NCBI RefSeq assembly: GCF_014652135.1
Contig: NZ_BMYF01000009.1
Location: 124,364 to 188,363 of the forward strand
Source: Mongoliitalea lutea
Lineage (GTDB): Bacteria > Bacteroidota > Bacteroidia > Cytophagales > Cyclobacteriaceae
Length of the DNA stretch: 64,000 nt
Direction of reading: 5' to 3'
Shown piece by piece: positions 33,859 to 44,000 of the stretch. The notes under the pieces were generated by a model. That model searched no databases, was not told the origin of the DNA, and worked only from the letters and a program-made list of their open reading frames with translations. Every line of letters starts with the position of its first letter. Position 1 is the stretch's first letter. The translations under genes were made by a program, and so were the position numbers.

Positions 33859-35313
33859 TCAAAATTGAAAATAAATAAATTCTTGGTCTAAATCTGCCAT
33901 GCCTGTTAAATAGAATAAGGCAAAAACTAAAATGAAATAAATAACCCAACGAATTGGCAGTTTAAGCTTATATATATTTTCCAAAGCATACTTATTTTCT
34001 CTCCCTATCCATTCAATTACCATAAATAGTATTAAAAGTGCAATTAACTTAATTGCCTTACTCCCGTCATGAAAATCGGGAGCTTCAAAAAATGAGCCAG
34101 AAAAAATTTCTGTTAAAATCTGAATTGCATGCCCCATATTTTCGGCTCTAAAAAAAACCCATGCAAGCACTGTCAACATAAATGTTACAAACATCTTCAT
34201 TACATCTTTCAAAGAAGGAAAATACTTACCCTGTGCAACAACTACTAAATTACTCCTATTAGTATTAGTTAATAAAAGAGGAAGAAAATACAATGCATTC
34301 AATACTCCCCAAACTATAAAAGTCCAATTAGCACCGTGCCAAAAACCACTTACAATAAAAATAATGAAGGTATTTCTAATCTTCATCCAAATTCCTCCTT
34401 TACTTCCTCCAAGAGGTATGTAGAGATAATCCCTAAACCATGTAGATAAGCTGATATGCCACCTTCTCCAAAATTCTGCTATATCTCTTGAAAAATATGG
34501 AAAGGCAAAATTTTGTTTTAAGTTAAATCCAAAAAGTCTTGCTGTACCTATGGCAATATCCGAATAACCAGAAAAGTCCCCATAAATCTGGAAAGCAAAA
34601 AAAAGTGATCCAACGAATAAAGAACTCCCAGAATAATCGGAAGAATTATTGAAAATTTCATTGGCAAACTCGGCACAATTATCTGCAATAACTATTTTCT
34701 TAAATAGTCCCCATAAAATCTGACGCATCCCATCTACTGCTTTGGCATATTCGAATTTGCGGTGCATCAAAAATTGAGGCAACAAATTACTAGCTCGTTC
34801 GATAGGGCCAGCTACTAACTGGGGAAAAAAGCTAACAAATGCTGCAAAGGCTAAAAAATCCTGTGTTGGTTCTAATTTGCGCTTGTAAACATCAATGGTG
34901 TAGCTTAAGGTTTGAAATGTATAAAAACTAATTCCAACTGGAAGAATAATATTTAAAGTGTTGGGTTGAATTTCGCTACCCAAAAATCTAAATGCAGTTA
35001 CAAAATTATCAACAAAAAAATTAAAGTATTTAAAGAAGCCTAAGAAACCAATATTAATTAGTATGCTTGCGCTTAATAGAATTTTTCGAATCGTTGGATT
35101 ACTTTCTGTTTTTAATTTTTTCCCAATGGTGAAATCAATTATTGTGCTAAACAATATTAACGATAAAAAACGCCAATCCCACCAACCATAAAACACATAA
35201 CTTGCAAGGACTACCAAGCCATTTTGATAGACTAATTTTTTTGACACCAAAAACCAGTATAACAAAAAAACTATAGGTAAGAAAATTGCAAAGTCTAAGG
35301 AATTAAATAACAT
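33859..35313 (-). CDS. MBOAT family O-acyltransferase (AlgI-like)
   Basis: The 484-residue polytopic protein contains the MBOAT core blocks FWRRWHISLSTWFRDYLYIPLGG and SGFWHGANWTFIVWG, with the active-site His. Members move acetyl groups across the inner membrane to decorate exported glycans. It is paired with the downstream SGNH-like gene. Confidence 0.94.
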   Translation of the reverse strand: MLFNSLDFAIFLPIVFLLYWFLVSKKLVYQNGLVVLASYVFYGWWDWRFLSLILFSTIIDFTIGKKLKTESNPTIRKILLSASILINIGFLGFFKYFNFFVDNFVTAFRFLGSEIQPNTLNIILPVGISFYTFQTLSYTIDVYKRKLEPTQDFLAFAAFVSFFPQLVAGPIERASNLLPQFLMHRKFEYAKAVDGMRQILWGLFKKIVIADNCAEFANEIFNNSSDYSGSSLFVGSLFFAFQIYGDFSGYSDIAIGTARLFGFNLKQNFAFPYFSRDIAEFWRRWHISLSTWFRDYLYIPLGGSKGGIWMKIRNTFIIFIVSGFWHGANWTFIVWGVLNALYFLPLLLTNTNRSNLVVVAQGKYFPSLKDVMKMFVTFMLTVLAWVFFRAENMGHAIQILTEIFSGSFFEAPDFHDGSKAIKLIALLILFMVIEWIGRENKYALENIYKLKLPIRWVIYFILVFALFYLTGMADLDQEFIYFQF

Positions 35314-35568
35314 TTTAATTTATTTAAGTACGATAAAATTAAAATTTTATTAATCAAACATACAATACTAATTAATCGCAATAACGCTGATAAAAACCCA
35401 AATTGAAAAAAGTATAGCTATTATAAATGAAAAATTTAGAAAAAAATATTAGGTCATTAAAAAAGATAGATTTTAGATAACATTAAGGATCATAAGGAAT
35501 TCACAAAATACCAAGCATTTCTCAATAGTTTTAAAGAAAATATGCTAATTTTTTAACACGAAAAGAAA

Positions 35569-36615
35569 TTAATTTTTAAAATAAATGTCCTTTAATTTAG
35601 AAATCGGCTGTTCAATATACTTAAATGATAAAACTGATAATATAATTGTTATAGATGAGTACAATGGAAGCTTAATTATCCATGAATGAAATTGCAAAAT
35701 GCTTAATCTCCCAAAACTTTGCCAATCTATACTTTTCCACACAGGATCAAACAGATACTTAGTACCATAAAAAATAACAATTACATGATACACATATAGT
35801 CCATATGATATCCTACCTAAAAACAACATGCGCTTATCCTCTAAAAATGAATGAAATAGTTTGAAATTAAAACTGTTTTCTGCGGCTTTTAAAACCATGA
35901 ATAGAGAGCCAAAACCCAATAACAAAGGTTCTGTAAAAATTAATGCATAAAACCATAAAAACACCATGATTACCTCAATGGATTTTTCATGCAAAAGCTT
36001 TTTTAAGAAAACCCCAGAGTCACTGTAAAACATTGCACCAAGAGAACCTAATCCAAGTGAACCCATTCGTGTAGGGAGTCCAGTATAATTGTACACGCTT
36101 ATACTTGGAATTAAATGAAAGTAAATCTGCAAATACGCAAAAATAATCATCAAAAAAGTCACCAACATTAAGAGGGGAAGTTTTCTTTTCAATCCTAAAA
36201 CTAAGAATGGCCAAAATAAGTAATATTGTTCTTCTACACCGAGTGTCCAAAAATGACCTATAGGATTTGCATCACGAACAAAGGGATATCGATAATTATA
36301 AGTATAAGTTAGTAAGTATCCAATTTCTTGAACCACTATGGGATGTCCCAAAAGAAGTAAAATGAGCAATGAAAAATAATATAGAGGAAAAATTCTTAAC
36401 GATCGTCGAGCAAAAAATATTTTATAACTTTTAGAAAAGCCTTCTTTAGATTTTAATAGAATTGTGGTAATTAAAAATCCACTAATTACAAAAAACAAAT
36501 CAACTCCAGCGTATCCAAGATCAACGTATTTGCTAAAAATTGATGCAGCATGGTGAATAATAACCATGATGATAGCAAGGCTCCTTAATCCATCTATTTT
36601 TGGAAAATAAGGCAT
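35569..36615 (-). CDS. Acyltransferase family 3 (OafA-like)
   Basis: The 348-residue integral membrane protein has the family start KIDGLRSLAIIMVIIHHA and the FFVISGFLITTILL and FARRSLRIFPLYY blocks, with about ten membrane segments. It probably O-acetylates a sugar of the surface glycan. It stands alone, flanked by 255- and 211-base gaps with no recognisable gene. Confidence 0.93.
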   Translation of the reverse strand: MPYFPKIDGLRSLAIIMVIIHHAASIFSKYVDLGYAGVDLFFVISGFLITTILLKSKEGFSKSYKIFFARRSLRIFPLYYFSLLILLLLGHPIVVQEIGYLLTYTYNYRYPFVRDANPIGHFWTLGVEEQYYLFWPFLVLGLKRKLPLLMLVTFLMIIFAYLQIYFHLIPSISVYNYTGLPTRMGSLGLGSLGAMFYSDSGVFLKKLLHEKSIEVIMVFLWFYALIFTEPLLLGFGSLFMVLKAAENSFNFKLFHSFLEDKRMLFLGRISYGLYVYHVIVIFYGTKYLFDPVWKSIDWQSFGRLSILQFHSWIIKLPLYSSITIILSVLSFKYIEQPISKLKDIYFKN

Positions 36616-36826
36616 AGTTATAGAAATTTAACTTCGGAAAAATCAGAAAAAACTTTGCAGGCATTATAGGATACACTCTTTTAAAAAAGTAATCCACCAC
36701 GCTATAATTCCAAGGAGCACTCTATGTTCTCATACTGTAAAATTTGCTGTAAATATACATTTATTTGTGATCCAAAATAACAATATAACTATGACATTTT
36801 TTTCTACTCAATGAAAAATCTTTATT

Positions 36827-37786
36827 TTATCTTAAATTAATTTTGACTAACCGGCTTCCTCCACGAATTTTTCTTATGTAAAAATATGGTCTATGCCAAT
36901 ACTTAGCTGCTTTTGTTGATAGTCCATCCAAACACATATTTATAAATTCACTCAACTTTGCAGCAATAACCTCATCCTTAAGATGTTCCGGTATTTTATT
37001 ATCTCTAAAAAAAGGAGCTGATAAATATTTTTCCTTTAAAGAACTAGAAGAATCCACAAATTTTATATAATCAATTACCTCATTAGTTGATGAAAAATCC
37101 CGGACATTAATAAAACAATTAGGATTGATATCATCTGTTATCAAAGGATCTCCCCAATATATTGGTATGCATCCATGCACCCAGGGTTCTGCTATTTTCT
37201 CTGTAGTATAACCAGGATATTCAGCGTTTTCAAAAGCTATATTGAAATAATAATTTTTAATAAATTCAGCCTTGTTTGCAACAGGACCACCAACATTATT
37301 GGCATAACGTCCACCAGATGCCACTACTTTGTAGTTAGATAGTTCATGGAAAAAATTAAGACGCTTCTCAGATTCTAGAGCATTACTGACAACAAAAGAA
37401 CAAAATCCTTTCTTTTCACTAATAATTTGACCAATATTTTTCTTTTTCGTCAAATCAGATTCGTTAAACCAACGGCGAAACAAAGGCCACCTGAAATGTC
37501 TAGGATCATTAAGATGATCAAAAGTCAAAGCAAAATCACAAAATCTAAAATCTGGACGGATGTTTTCGGCAGAATAAAAAATCCGTGGACAACTATATTT
37601 CAAAAACTCAGTTCCGTAGCAGGAATAAAACAAAACATCAGGTTTATCAGCATATTCAATTTCAAAAAAAGATTCTACTACTTTAAGAAAAGTATTATTA
37701 ATGGGATTAAAATTGGGCCAGAAGTCCACAAATTTTACTTTAAGTTTTTTTTTCATATTGTAGGCCTCAATAGCATTTTTTATCAA
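36827..37786 (-). CDS. GT10 fucosyltransferase (alpha-1,3/4-fucosyltransferase family)
   Basis: The 319-residue protein has the GT10 donor-binding signature: YYFNIAFENAEYPGYTTEKI and then PWVHGCIPIYWGDPLITDDI and NCFINVRDF. Such enzymes transfer L-fucose from GDP-fucose to GlcNAc or Glc, as in Helicobacter FutA. The genes for GDP-fucose synthesis (gmd, fcl) lie in the same locus. Translation may begin at MKKKLKVKFVDFW (residue 11, base 37756). The basic C-terminal tail resembles membrane-binding tails of the family. Confidence 0.9.
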   Translation of the reverse strand: MIKNAIEAYNMKKKLKVKFVDFWPNFNPINNTFLKVVESFFEIEYADKPDVLFYSCYGTEFLKYSCPRIFYSAENIRPDFRFCDFALTFDHLNDPRHFRWPLFRRWFNESDLTKKKNIGQIISEKKGFCSFVVSNALESEKRLNFFHELSNYKVVASGGRYANNVGGPVANKAEFIKNYYFNIAFENAEYPGYTTEKIAEPWVHGCIPIYWGDPLITDDINPNCFINVRDFSSTNEVIDYIKFVDSSSSLKEKYLSAPFFRDNKIPEHLKDEVIAAKLSEFINMCLDGLSTKAAKYWHRPYFYIRKIRGGSRLVKINLR

Positions 37787-37791
37787 TATAA

Positions 37792-38781
37792 CTAATCCTT
37801 TAAATATTTTTTAAAGTTAATAACAAATCTAAAATACCGACCAACTAATTTAACCTTTCTATTAAAAGCAAAAAAAGCAATTGAAAACTTGATAAATCCC
37901 TTAAAATCTCTTTTTGAAACGACTAAAGGTATATAATTAAGTAAGTAAATAGCAACAGCTTCTTTCCTTTCGTTAACAATTCTTTTCTTTATTTCTTTTG
38001 GCAAATATGAATCAATAATAGAAATCACTTGGCGAATTGCTGCCACACGTTTACCTCCTTTTATTGACTGACTCGATGAATTTGTAGGAAACACCCTATA
38101 GTTTGCCAGTATTTCAGGTGTATAGGCAAAATCAAAATGAAGAGCACACCTTACATAAAACTCCCAATCTTCTATGTATTGAAGACGATTGTCATACCCT
38201 CCAATTTGCTCATAGACTTCCCTTTTAAACACTATTGAAGGAGGTTGAATACATTGCCAAACAGCAATCACACCAATAAAATCAGTTAAAACTCCAGACT
38301 CTTTTAATAACACAGATGTTTCTCCAATTATTTCCCCTTCCTCATTGATGTAATTACACCTACAAAATCCCGCTGAAGCTTGAGGATTTTGCTCAAACAA
38401 CTTTTCTATTGAAGAATAAAAGTTATTAGCTATTGTATCATCCCCATGTAATAAATGGATGTAATGCCCTTTGGCCAATCTTATACCTGTTGCATAATTT
38501 TGACTTTTTCCGACATTTTTTCCCTGTCTATAAAATTGTACACGACCTTTGCCATATTGTTTAACTACAGATTCTGGATTGTCCTTGGTTGACAGGTCAT
38601 CTACTACAATAATTTCCATTTCATCTGGTCCTCTATCCTGGATCAGTACTGAGTCTAATGTTAGTTTTAAAAAATCCGCACAATTAAATGTAGGAATTAC
38701 AACAGACCAAAGCGGTCTGTTATCACCAATTTGCAGAGATGTAAAAATTTGCTCATTTATATTGGGTGATAAAAAATTCAT
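37792..38781 (-). CDS. GT2 glycosyltransferase
   Basis: The 329-residue protein has PLWSVVIPTFNCADFLKLTL, VVDDLSTKDNPESVV and HLLHGDDTI at the metal site, typical of GT2 with His-Gly-Asp-Asp. It overlaps the next GT2 by 4 bases. Confidence 0.9.
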   Translation of the reverse strand: MNFLSPNINEQIFTSLQIGDNRPLWSVVIPTFNCADFLKLTLDSVLIQDRGPDEMEIIVVDDLSTKDNPESVVKQYGKGRVQFYRQGKNVGKSQNYATGIRLAKGHYIHLLHGDDTIANNFYSSIEKLFEQNPQASAGFCRCNYINEEGEIIGETSVLLKESGVLTDFIGVIAVWQCIQPPSIVFKREVYEQIGGYDNRLQYIEDWEFYVRCALHFDFAYTPEILANYRVFPTNSSSQSIKGGKRVAAIRQVISIIDSYLPKEIKKRIVNERKEAVAIYLLNYIPLVVSKRDFKGFIKFSIAFFAFNRKVKLVGRYFRFVINFKKYLKD

Positions 38782-39665
38782 GTTAACTTTTTAAAAAATC
38801 TTAGTAATTCAAAAAAGGGTTTTGACAAAATATTGCCTAATCTCCAATTACCAGAACTTTGCAATAATTGTACCTTTTTACTTTCTACATATCGATTAAA
38901 TGACTTTTTTACGGTATGATCTAAAAAATCTGATTGAATTCCTTCTGGAAGAAAAGATTGGATATAAAAAGCGGCATAAATAGCACTTGATGCACTATTA
39001 AAAATATCCGCAGTGTAATTTGCTTTATCATGATGGTAGGTACAAAGAATCTTATTTAAAAAAAAATAGGGTTGTTGTTTCAGAGCAACTATAATATTGA
39101 ATACCCAATCTTCACTGCGATGATGATAATTTTCTGCAAAAGGGATTTCATATGATTCCCACAATGTTCTTCTATACATAGCAGCATGAGGAGGAAAGGC
39201 CACTCCATTTTGCCAATTGTATAAAAATTGTTTTAAAGGAAATTCCTCAATTGGTTCAAATGTGTAGTAGGCTATTTTTTTAGTACTCACGTGATAGTGC
39301 TGATGATCACAGATACAAATCATTGTTTTTGGATGGTCTTCAAAAACCCTTAACTGAAGTTCAATTTTTTGAGGTAAAAATGTATCATCCCCATCCAAGA
39401 AATTTATGAAATTTCCTTTAGCCTTCGCAAAGCCACTATTTCTAGCTTTTGCAACACCTGAATTAGTTTGATAAATATAAGAAAACCTATCATCGCGATT
39501 GACAAACTCTTTTATAATATTTGAACTATTGTCTGTAGAACCATCATCAACTACTATACATTCCCAATAAGAATAAGTCTGTGACCTAACACTCTCTAAA
39601 GTATTTTCTATACAATGGGCCTGATTAAAGCAAGTAACAATTATCGAAACAAATTGCTGGGACAT
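38778..39665 (-). CDS. GT2 glycosyltransferase
   Basis: The 295-residue GT-A enzyme shows VSIIVTCFNQAHCIENTLES, VVDDGSTDNSSNII and NFLDGDDTFLP. It forms a tandem of three GT2 genes with its neighbours, likely adding successive sugars. Confidence 0.9.
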   Translation of the reverse strand: MSQQFVSIIVTCFNQAHCIENTLESVRSQTYSYWECIVVDDGSTDNSSNIIKEFVNRDDRFSYIYQTNSGVAKARNSGFAKAKGNFINFLDGDDTFLPQKIELQLRVFEDHPKTMICICDHQHYHVSTKKIAYYTFEPIEEFPLKQFLYNWQNGVAFPPHAAMYRRTLWESYEIPFAENYHHRSEDWVFNIIVALKQQPYFFLNKILCTYHHDKANYTADIFNSASSAIYAAFYIQSFLPEGIQSDFLDHTVKKSFNRYVESKKVQLLQSSGNWRLGNILSKPFFELLRFFKKLT

Positions 39666-39680
39666 AACCTTTAGATGAAT

Positions 39681-40646
39681 TTATTTAGATTTCGCTCGTT
39701 CATACCAAAGTTTTAGACTTAATTTTATTCCTAAAATTTTTTTTAAAAATTTGATTTTTGAAGTATTGAATTCAGGAATTTCAGGAAACAAAAAATAAGC
39801 TTTTTCTAAATTTTCAATAGCTATTTCTTTTTGTTCTTTACCTAAATCCATAGCATGCCAAAACAAAAAGTAAGCTGCAGTTTTTTTTCTTTCCTTGGTT
39901 AATAATCCTAATTTTTGAAATTTATCTATCCATTTATGATGAAATGCAAGAGCATGAATTGCACCATTACTAGTGATAATTCGCTCCCCAAAATGTTCCC
40001 TCCATAAGCCTGTTACTATTCTCAAATAATCAAAATTTCCACCAGCTAAAGCCGCACGTAAAAAATAGTCAACCTCTTGATTTCGCTTTAATTTGACATC
40101 CCAAAGACCTATCCTTGAAATCATTGATCTACGAAACAAAAAACTTAACGTATGAATCACACGACCTCCATAAAATTGTGAAATAGTGTCTTCCCATTTT
40201 TCCCCAAAAACAAGCTTAAAGCTTTCTTTAGTACCATGGTGCCAATCACCATAAACTCCATCAACAGAAGATTCCTTCAGTAAAAATTCGACCTGAGTTT
40301 GAAGTTTGTCAGGATATATCAAATCATCTGAATCCAAAAATTGGATAAATTCACCTTTTGAATGATGAATACCATTATTTCTTGCCGCTGGTGCACCCGC
40401 ATTGGATTGTTCAATAAGTTTAATATTAAAAAATTCAGAATTAAACTTTCTCTGAAATTCTTGGATAATTTTTTTACTGTTATCTGTCGACCCATCATCA
40501 ACTATTATACATTCAATGGGTCTATAGGTTTGATTATACACGGAATGTATTGTTTCAGGTAATAAAAATTCTCTGTTGTAAACAGGAATAATTACAGACA
40601 CTAACTTTGCCTGCCCAAACTCTTCTTTAAAAACTGCATCAAACAT
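39681..40646 (-). CDS. GT2 glycosyltransferase
   Basis: The 321-residue enzyme has VSVIIPVYNREFLLPETIHS, IVDDGSTDNSKKII and QFLDSDDLIYPDKL. It is the third member of the GT2 tandem and lies 20 bases after the next glycosyltransferase gene. Confidence 0.9.
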   Translation of the reverse strand: MFDAVFKEEFGQAKLVSVIIPVYNREFLLPETIHSVYNQTYRPIECIIVDDGSTDNSKKIIQEFQRKFNSEFFNIKLIEQSNAGAPAARNNGIHHSKGEFIQFLDSDDLIYPDKLQTQVEFLLKESSVDGVYGDWHHGTKESFKLVFGEKWEDTISQFYGGRVIHTLSFLFRRSMISRIGLWDVKLKRNQEVDYFLRAALAGGNFDYLRIVTGLWREHFGERIITSNGAIHALAFHHKWIDKFQKLGLLTKERKKTAAYFLFWHAMDLGKEQKEIAIENLEKAYFLFPEIPEFNTSKIKFLKKILGIKLSLKLWYERAKSK

Positions 40647-40666
40647 AATAAATATCTAAAGCAAGC

Positions 40667-41755
40667 TTATAAACTTCTTTTATTCTCTATTGAAGTTTTC
40701 ATAACATTTATGTACGCATCAGCAATCTTTGATACATCCCATTCTTTAAATGCAATTTTTTTGTTTATTTCTCCGTGACCTTCCTTACTTAATTCAATTG
40801 CATTTAAAATCGCCTGCTTGAGGCTACTTTCATTTCCAACTTCAAAAGTAGGATTACCAGTCTCATCTAAAATCTCTCCAATATCAGACCCTTTCTTTCC
40901 AACAACAACCAATCCAAAAGTACAACCTAATGTGATATTGCCTGAATTTAGCTCATTCGTTCTTGGAATAAATAAAAAATCTGCTGCGTTTAAATACCAA
41001 TGAGCTTCATCATCTTCAATAAATCCCAAGTCAACAATTCTTTTTGAATTAAGAGATACCAACCATTTTTCAAATTTCCAAACCCACTCTCGAAGTCGTA
41101 TATAACCTATTTTTCGCCTGTTGATTTTCCATTTTGGAGCCAGCAAAACCTTGTTTTTTGTGGGAATAAAGGAAAATGCCTTATTAATTAATTCCTTTTC
41201 ATGTTCTTTTATCAGACCAAACACAATCATTACTGTTGCATCTGATTTGATTTTAAGATGTTTTCTTGCTGTTTCTCTTGTTGAGTTATTAGGTATTGAA
41301 GCATAATTATGATGTGGTATTACGACATGGGTAATACCTTTATGTTCTGGATACCAAGATTTGAATTGTTCAATACTAAAATTAGCAAAATGAACAACAG
41401 TATCGCAATAGGATGTTACCATACGATATAAATTCAGGTAATCATCATCATGCCTTAAATGTGGATATTGAACATGTCTAGTATATACTATTGTTGAACT
41501 CTTCTTCCAATGCTTTAAACAAGACTCAATTTTATCATATAATTCCTTCGGGAATGGATCCGTTGTCCAAACATATTTTTGAACATCATAAGATAAAAAT
41601 TCAGGCCAATGTAAATGGATGATATCGTAATGGTTTTCGCATTTCCAAAATTCCTCAAAATCCCATATAACTTCTGCATGTTGTTCAAGTCCTTGTTTAA
41701 GGTCCTCCATAAATAGATTTCCTTTTAAAATGAAATTTGCAAATAAGATTTTCAT
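40667..41755 (-). CDS. GT-B type glycosyltransferase
   Basis: The 362-residue protein begins MKILFANFILKGNLFMEDL and has YDIIHLHWPEF in the acceptor half. A long NSGNITLGCTFGLVVVGKKG block near residue 270 matches the nucleotide-sugar-binding region. The family assignment is less clear than for its neighbours. It lies 3 bases after the epimerase gene. Confidence 0.7.
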   Translation of the reverse strand: MKILFANFILKGNLFMEDLKQGLEQHAEVIWDFEEFWKCENHYDIIHLHWPEFLSYDVQKYVWTTDPFPKELYDKIESCLKHWKKSSTIVYTRHVQYPHLRHDDDYLNLYRMVTSYCDTVVHFANFSIEQFKSWYPEHKGITHVVIPHHNYASIPNNSTRETARKHLKIKSDATVMIVFGLIKEHEKELINKAFSFIPTKNKVLLAPKWKINRRKIGYIRLREWVWKFEKWLVSLNSKRIVDLGFIEDDEAHWYLNAADFLFIPRTNELNSGNITLGCTFGLVVVGKKGSDIGEILDETGNPTFEVGNESSLKQAILNAIELSKEGHGEINKKIAFKEWDVSKIADAYINVMKTSIENKRSL

Positions 41756-41758
41756 ACA

Positions 41759-42823
41759 TCAACTAGGCTTAAGATTTCCTAATTCAATCTCACGCAACTT
41801 TACTGCCTCATAGACCCTTTTCATTCCTTCCCGAATAGAAATCTTTGGTTCCCATCCGAGATTTTCCTTGACCCAAGACATGTCGCAATACCTGCTATGA
41901 ACACCTACAGGCTTGTCTAATAAAGGTTTAATTTCAGGTTGATATCCAGCCAATTCGCAGAAAATCTCAATCAAATCACGAAATGAAGTTAATATACCCT
42001 GACCAATATTTATTGCCGTACCATCGTGAATCTTATTCATGGCTACTTCTATACAATCCAAAACATCATCAATATGAACAAAATCACGTCCTTGATATCC
42101 AGTTCCCCATACTTCAAAGGGTGCTTCCTTGTAAACAGCCCTCCTCGCAATGGCTGGTGTTGGATATGAATAATCCTGATCCTCGCCATAACCAGAAAAA
42201 GGGCGAATACAGGTAATGCTAACGCCATAATGTTTGGCAGTAATTTGTGCTAAAAATTCGCCGGTTAACTTAGTCCAACCGTAAGTCATATCTGGTTGTC
42301 CCATTTGATGAAAATCTATATCAGATTCTTTTAATTGAATAGCATTACCTTCGGTCTGAAGATTGATGGGATAGGCAGCACTACTACTTGGATATAGGAC
42401 ACGTTCTGGTTTATGCCGACTCACCCAATAAAAGAACTCGGCATCAATTGAAAGATCTAGTGCAACTTGGATAGGATCACCATCTATCATGGCACGTCCT
42501 CCTACAATAGCAGCAAAATGATAAACATCTGAAAAAGCGATTTCATCTAAACCTAACTCTTTCTTTAAAAAATCTGGCTTATTTAATAATTTTTCAAGAG
42601 TAATTCTGAAATCCTCTTCAATAAACAATAATCGTTCATCTTCTCCATAAACTTCTAATGTACCATCTTTTCTTTTTAATGGTTGATTTAGCCATTCTTG
42701 AGGATGTTTTCCGACTGAAAGGTTATCTATGAACAAGATTCGATCTTGTGTATTGTTATATAATCTCTTCACCATGTTCCGACCGACAAAACCGCAGCCA
42801 CCTGATACCAAATGTGTTTTCAT
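41759..42823 (-). CDS. NAD-dependent nucleotide-sugar epimerase/dehydratase (extended SDR)
   Basis: The 354-residue protein has VSGGCGFVGRNMVKRL at the NAD site, YPSSSAAYP, and YGWTKL with the catalytic Tyr-x3-Lys. A long insert around 40-70 lies before the IEEDF block. It resembles UDP-glucose 4-epimerase and GDP-mannose 3,5-epimerase-like enzymes, but the substrate cannot be fixed from sequence. Confidence 0.85.
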   Translation of the reverse strand: MKTHLVSGGCGFVGRNMVKRLYNNTQDRILFIDNLSVGKHPQEWLNQPLKRKDGTLEVYGEDERLLFIEEDFRITLEKLLNKPDFLKKELGLDEIAFSDVYHFAAIVGGRAMIDGDPIQVALDLSIDAEFFYWVSRHKPERVLYPSSSAAYPINLQTEGNAIQLKESDIDFHQMGQPDMTYGWTKLTGEFLAQITAKHYGVSITCIRPFSGYGEDQDYSYPTPAIARRAVYKEAPFEVWGTGYQGRDFVHIDDVLDCIEVAMNKIHDGTAINIGQGILTSFRDLIEIFCELAGYQPEIKPLLDKPVGVHSRYCDMSWVKENLGWEPKISIREGMKRVYEAVKLREIELGNLKPS

Positions 42824-42832
42824 TATTATTAT

Positions 42833-43987
42833 CTATTTCTTTGATTTAATTGCCGAAATCATTAATTCATCCAATATTGAAATATGTCGACTGATATTAT
42901 AGTTTAATTGAATATGCAATTTACCAGCGTCACCCATTTGATGACATAAGGATTTATCATTATACAAGCGAACAATTGCCTTTGTCATACTTGCTACATC
43001 ATATTCATCTACTAGAAACCCTGTTTTTTCATTCAATACAGCCTGAGAAATTCCGGCATGTTTTGTGGATACTACTGGAAGACTTGCCGCACTTGCTTCT
43101 AAAATAGCATTTGGAGTACCTTCTGCATCACCATAACTAGGCTGAACTGAATGCTGTACAAACATACAAGCCTCTTTAAAATAGGGAATTAATTGATCAT
43201 GATTAATACCTCCTGTAAAAGTAACATGATCTTCGATTCGCCATGCTTTTGATAGTGATATACAAGCTTCTAAAAGCTCTCCAGTACCTACCATTATTAG
43301 ATGGGCTCCTTTGCATTGGGGTAGTGCATTTTTAAATGCTAATAAGGTAAGTTGAGGGGCTTTAATATCTGTAAATCGCCCCACATTTAGGATGATATTA
43401 CCATATGCTGGTTTAATATCATAAAAAAAATCTTGCGGACCATAAGGGTTGTAAACAATTTTATCATGAGGAGCGCCAAGCCTCAGCAGTTTATCTGTCA
43501 TAAAATGAGATACACTTACTATTTTATGTGCATAGTTAAACATAAATTGATAATCATTTACTATACTTTCGTTTAACAAGGTATCTCTATGTGCATCATG
43601 ACCATGAAAATGAACTACCAAAGGTATCCCCAATTTTTCCAAATAAGGGGCAATCACAGCACCTTGAAATCCAAATTCGGCCAACACTACATCAACCTTA
43701 TGCGTTTTAAAAAAGCCAGCCAAAGCGTCTAGTTTTCCTTCAAAAGTGTTTTGCCAAAGATTAACTCTCTTATGATACAACCAATGTGGAAGAGCCTTTT
43801 TTATTTTTTGAAGTAATGGATTCTTGCTATAAAAAAACCTTATTGCTCTATTTTTGAAGTGCCAATCATAAGAGGGACCATGCAGTAATACTTTATCTCC
43901 TTTCATTAATTCCGCATGAGCCTTAATGAAAGAACCACTAAAATTACTGGTTCCTGACTGAATAATACAAATTTTGACTGCCTCCAA
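42833..43987 (-). CDS. GT4 glycosyltransferase
   Basis: The 384-residue GT-B enzyme has LVVHFHGHDAHRDTLL, NVGRFTDIKAPQLTLLAF and VQPSYGDAEGTPNAILEASAA in order, which is the full GT4 pattern with Glu-x7-Glu. It is the last of four consecutive GT4 genes in transcription order. Confidence 0.92.
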   Translation of the reverse strand: MEAVKICIIQSGTSNFSGSFIKAHAELMKGDKVLLHGPSYDWHFKNRAIRFFYSKNPLLQKIKKALPHWLYHKRVNLWQNTFEGKLDALAGFFKTHKVDVVLAEFGFQGAVIAPYLEKLGIPLVVHFHGHDAHRDTLLNESIVNDYQFMFNYAHKIVSVSHFMTDKLLRLGAPHDKIVYNPYGPQDFFYDIKPAYGNIILNVGRFTDIKAPQLTLLAFKNALPQCKGAHLIMVGTGELLEACISLSKAWRIEDHVTFTGGINHDQLIPYFKEACMFVQHSVQPSYGDAEGTPNAILEASAASLPVVSTKHAGISQAVLNEKTGFLVDEYDVASMTKAIVRLYNDKSLCHQMGDAGKLHIQLNYNISRHISILDELMISAIKSKK

Positions 43988-44000
43988 GAAAAAACTAAAT

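Noticed and set aside
37427..37795. A 122-codon plus-strand frame inside the GT10 gene
   Set aside because: It is antisense to the GT10 signature region and has no recognisable domain.
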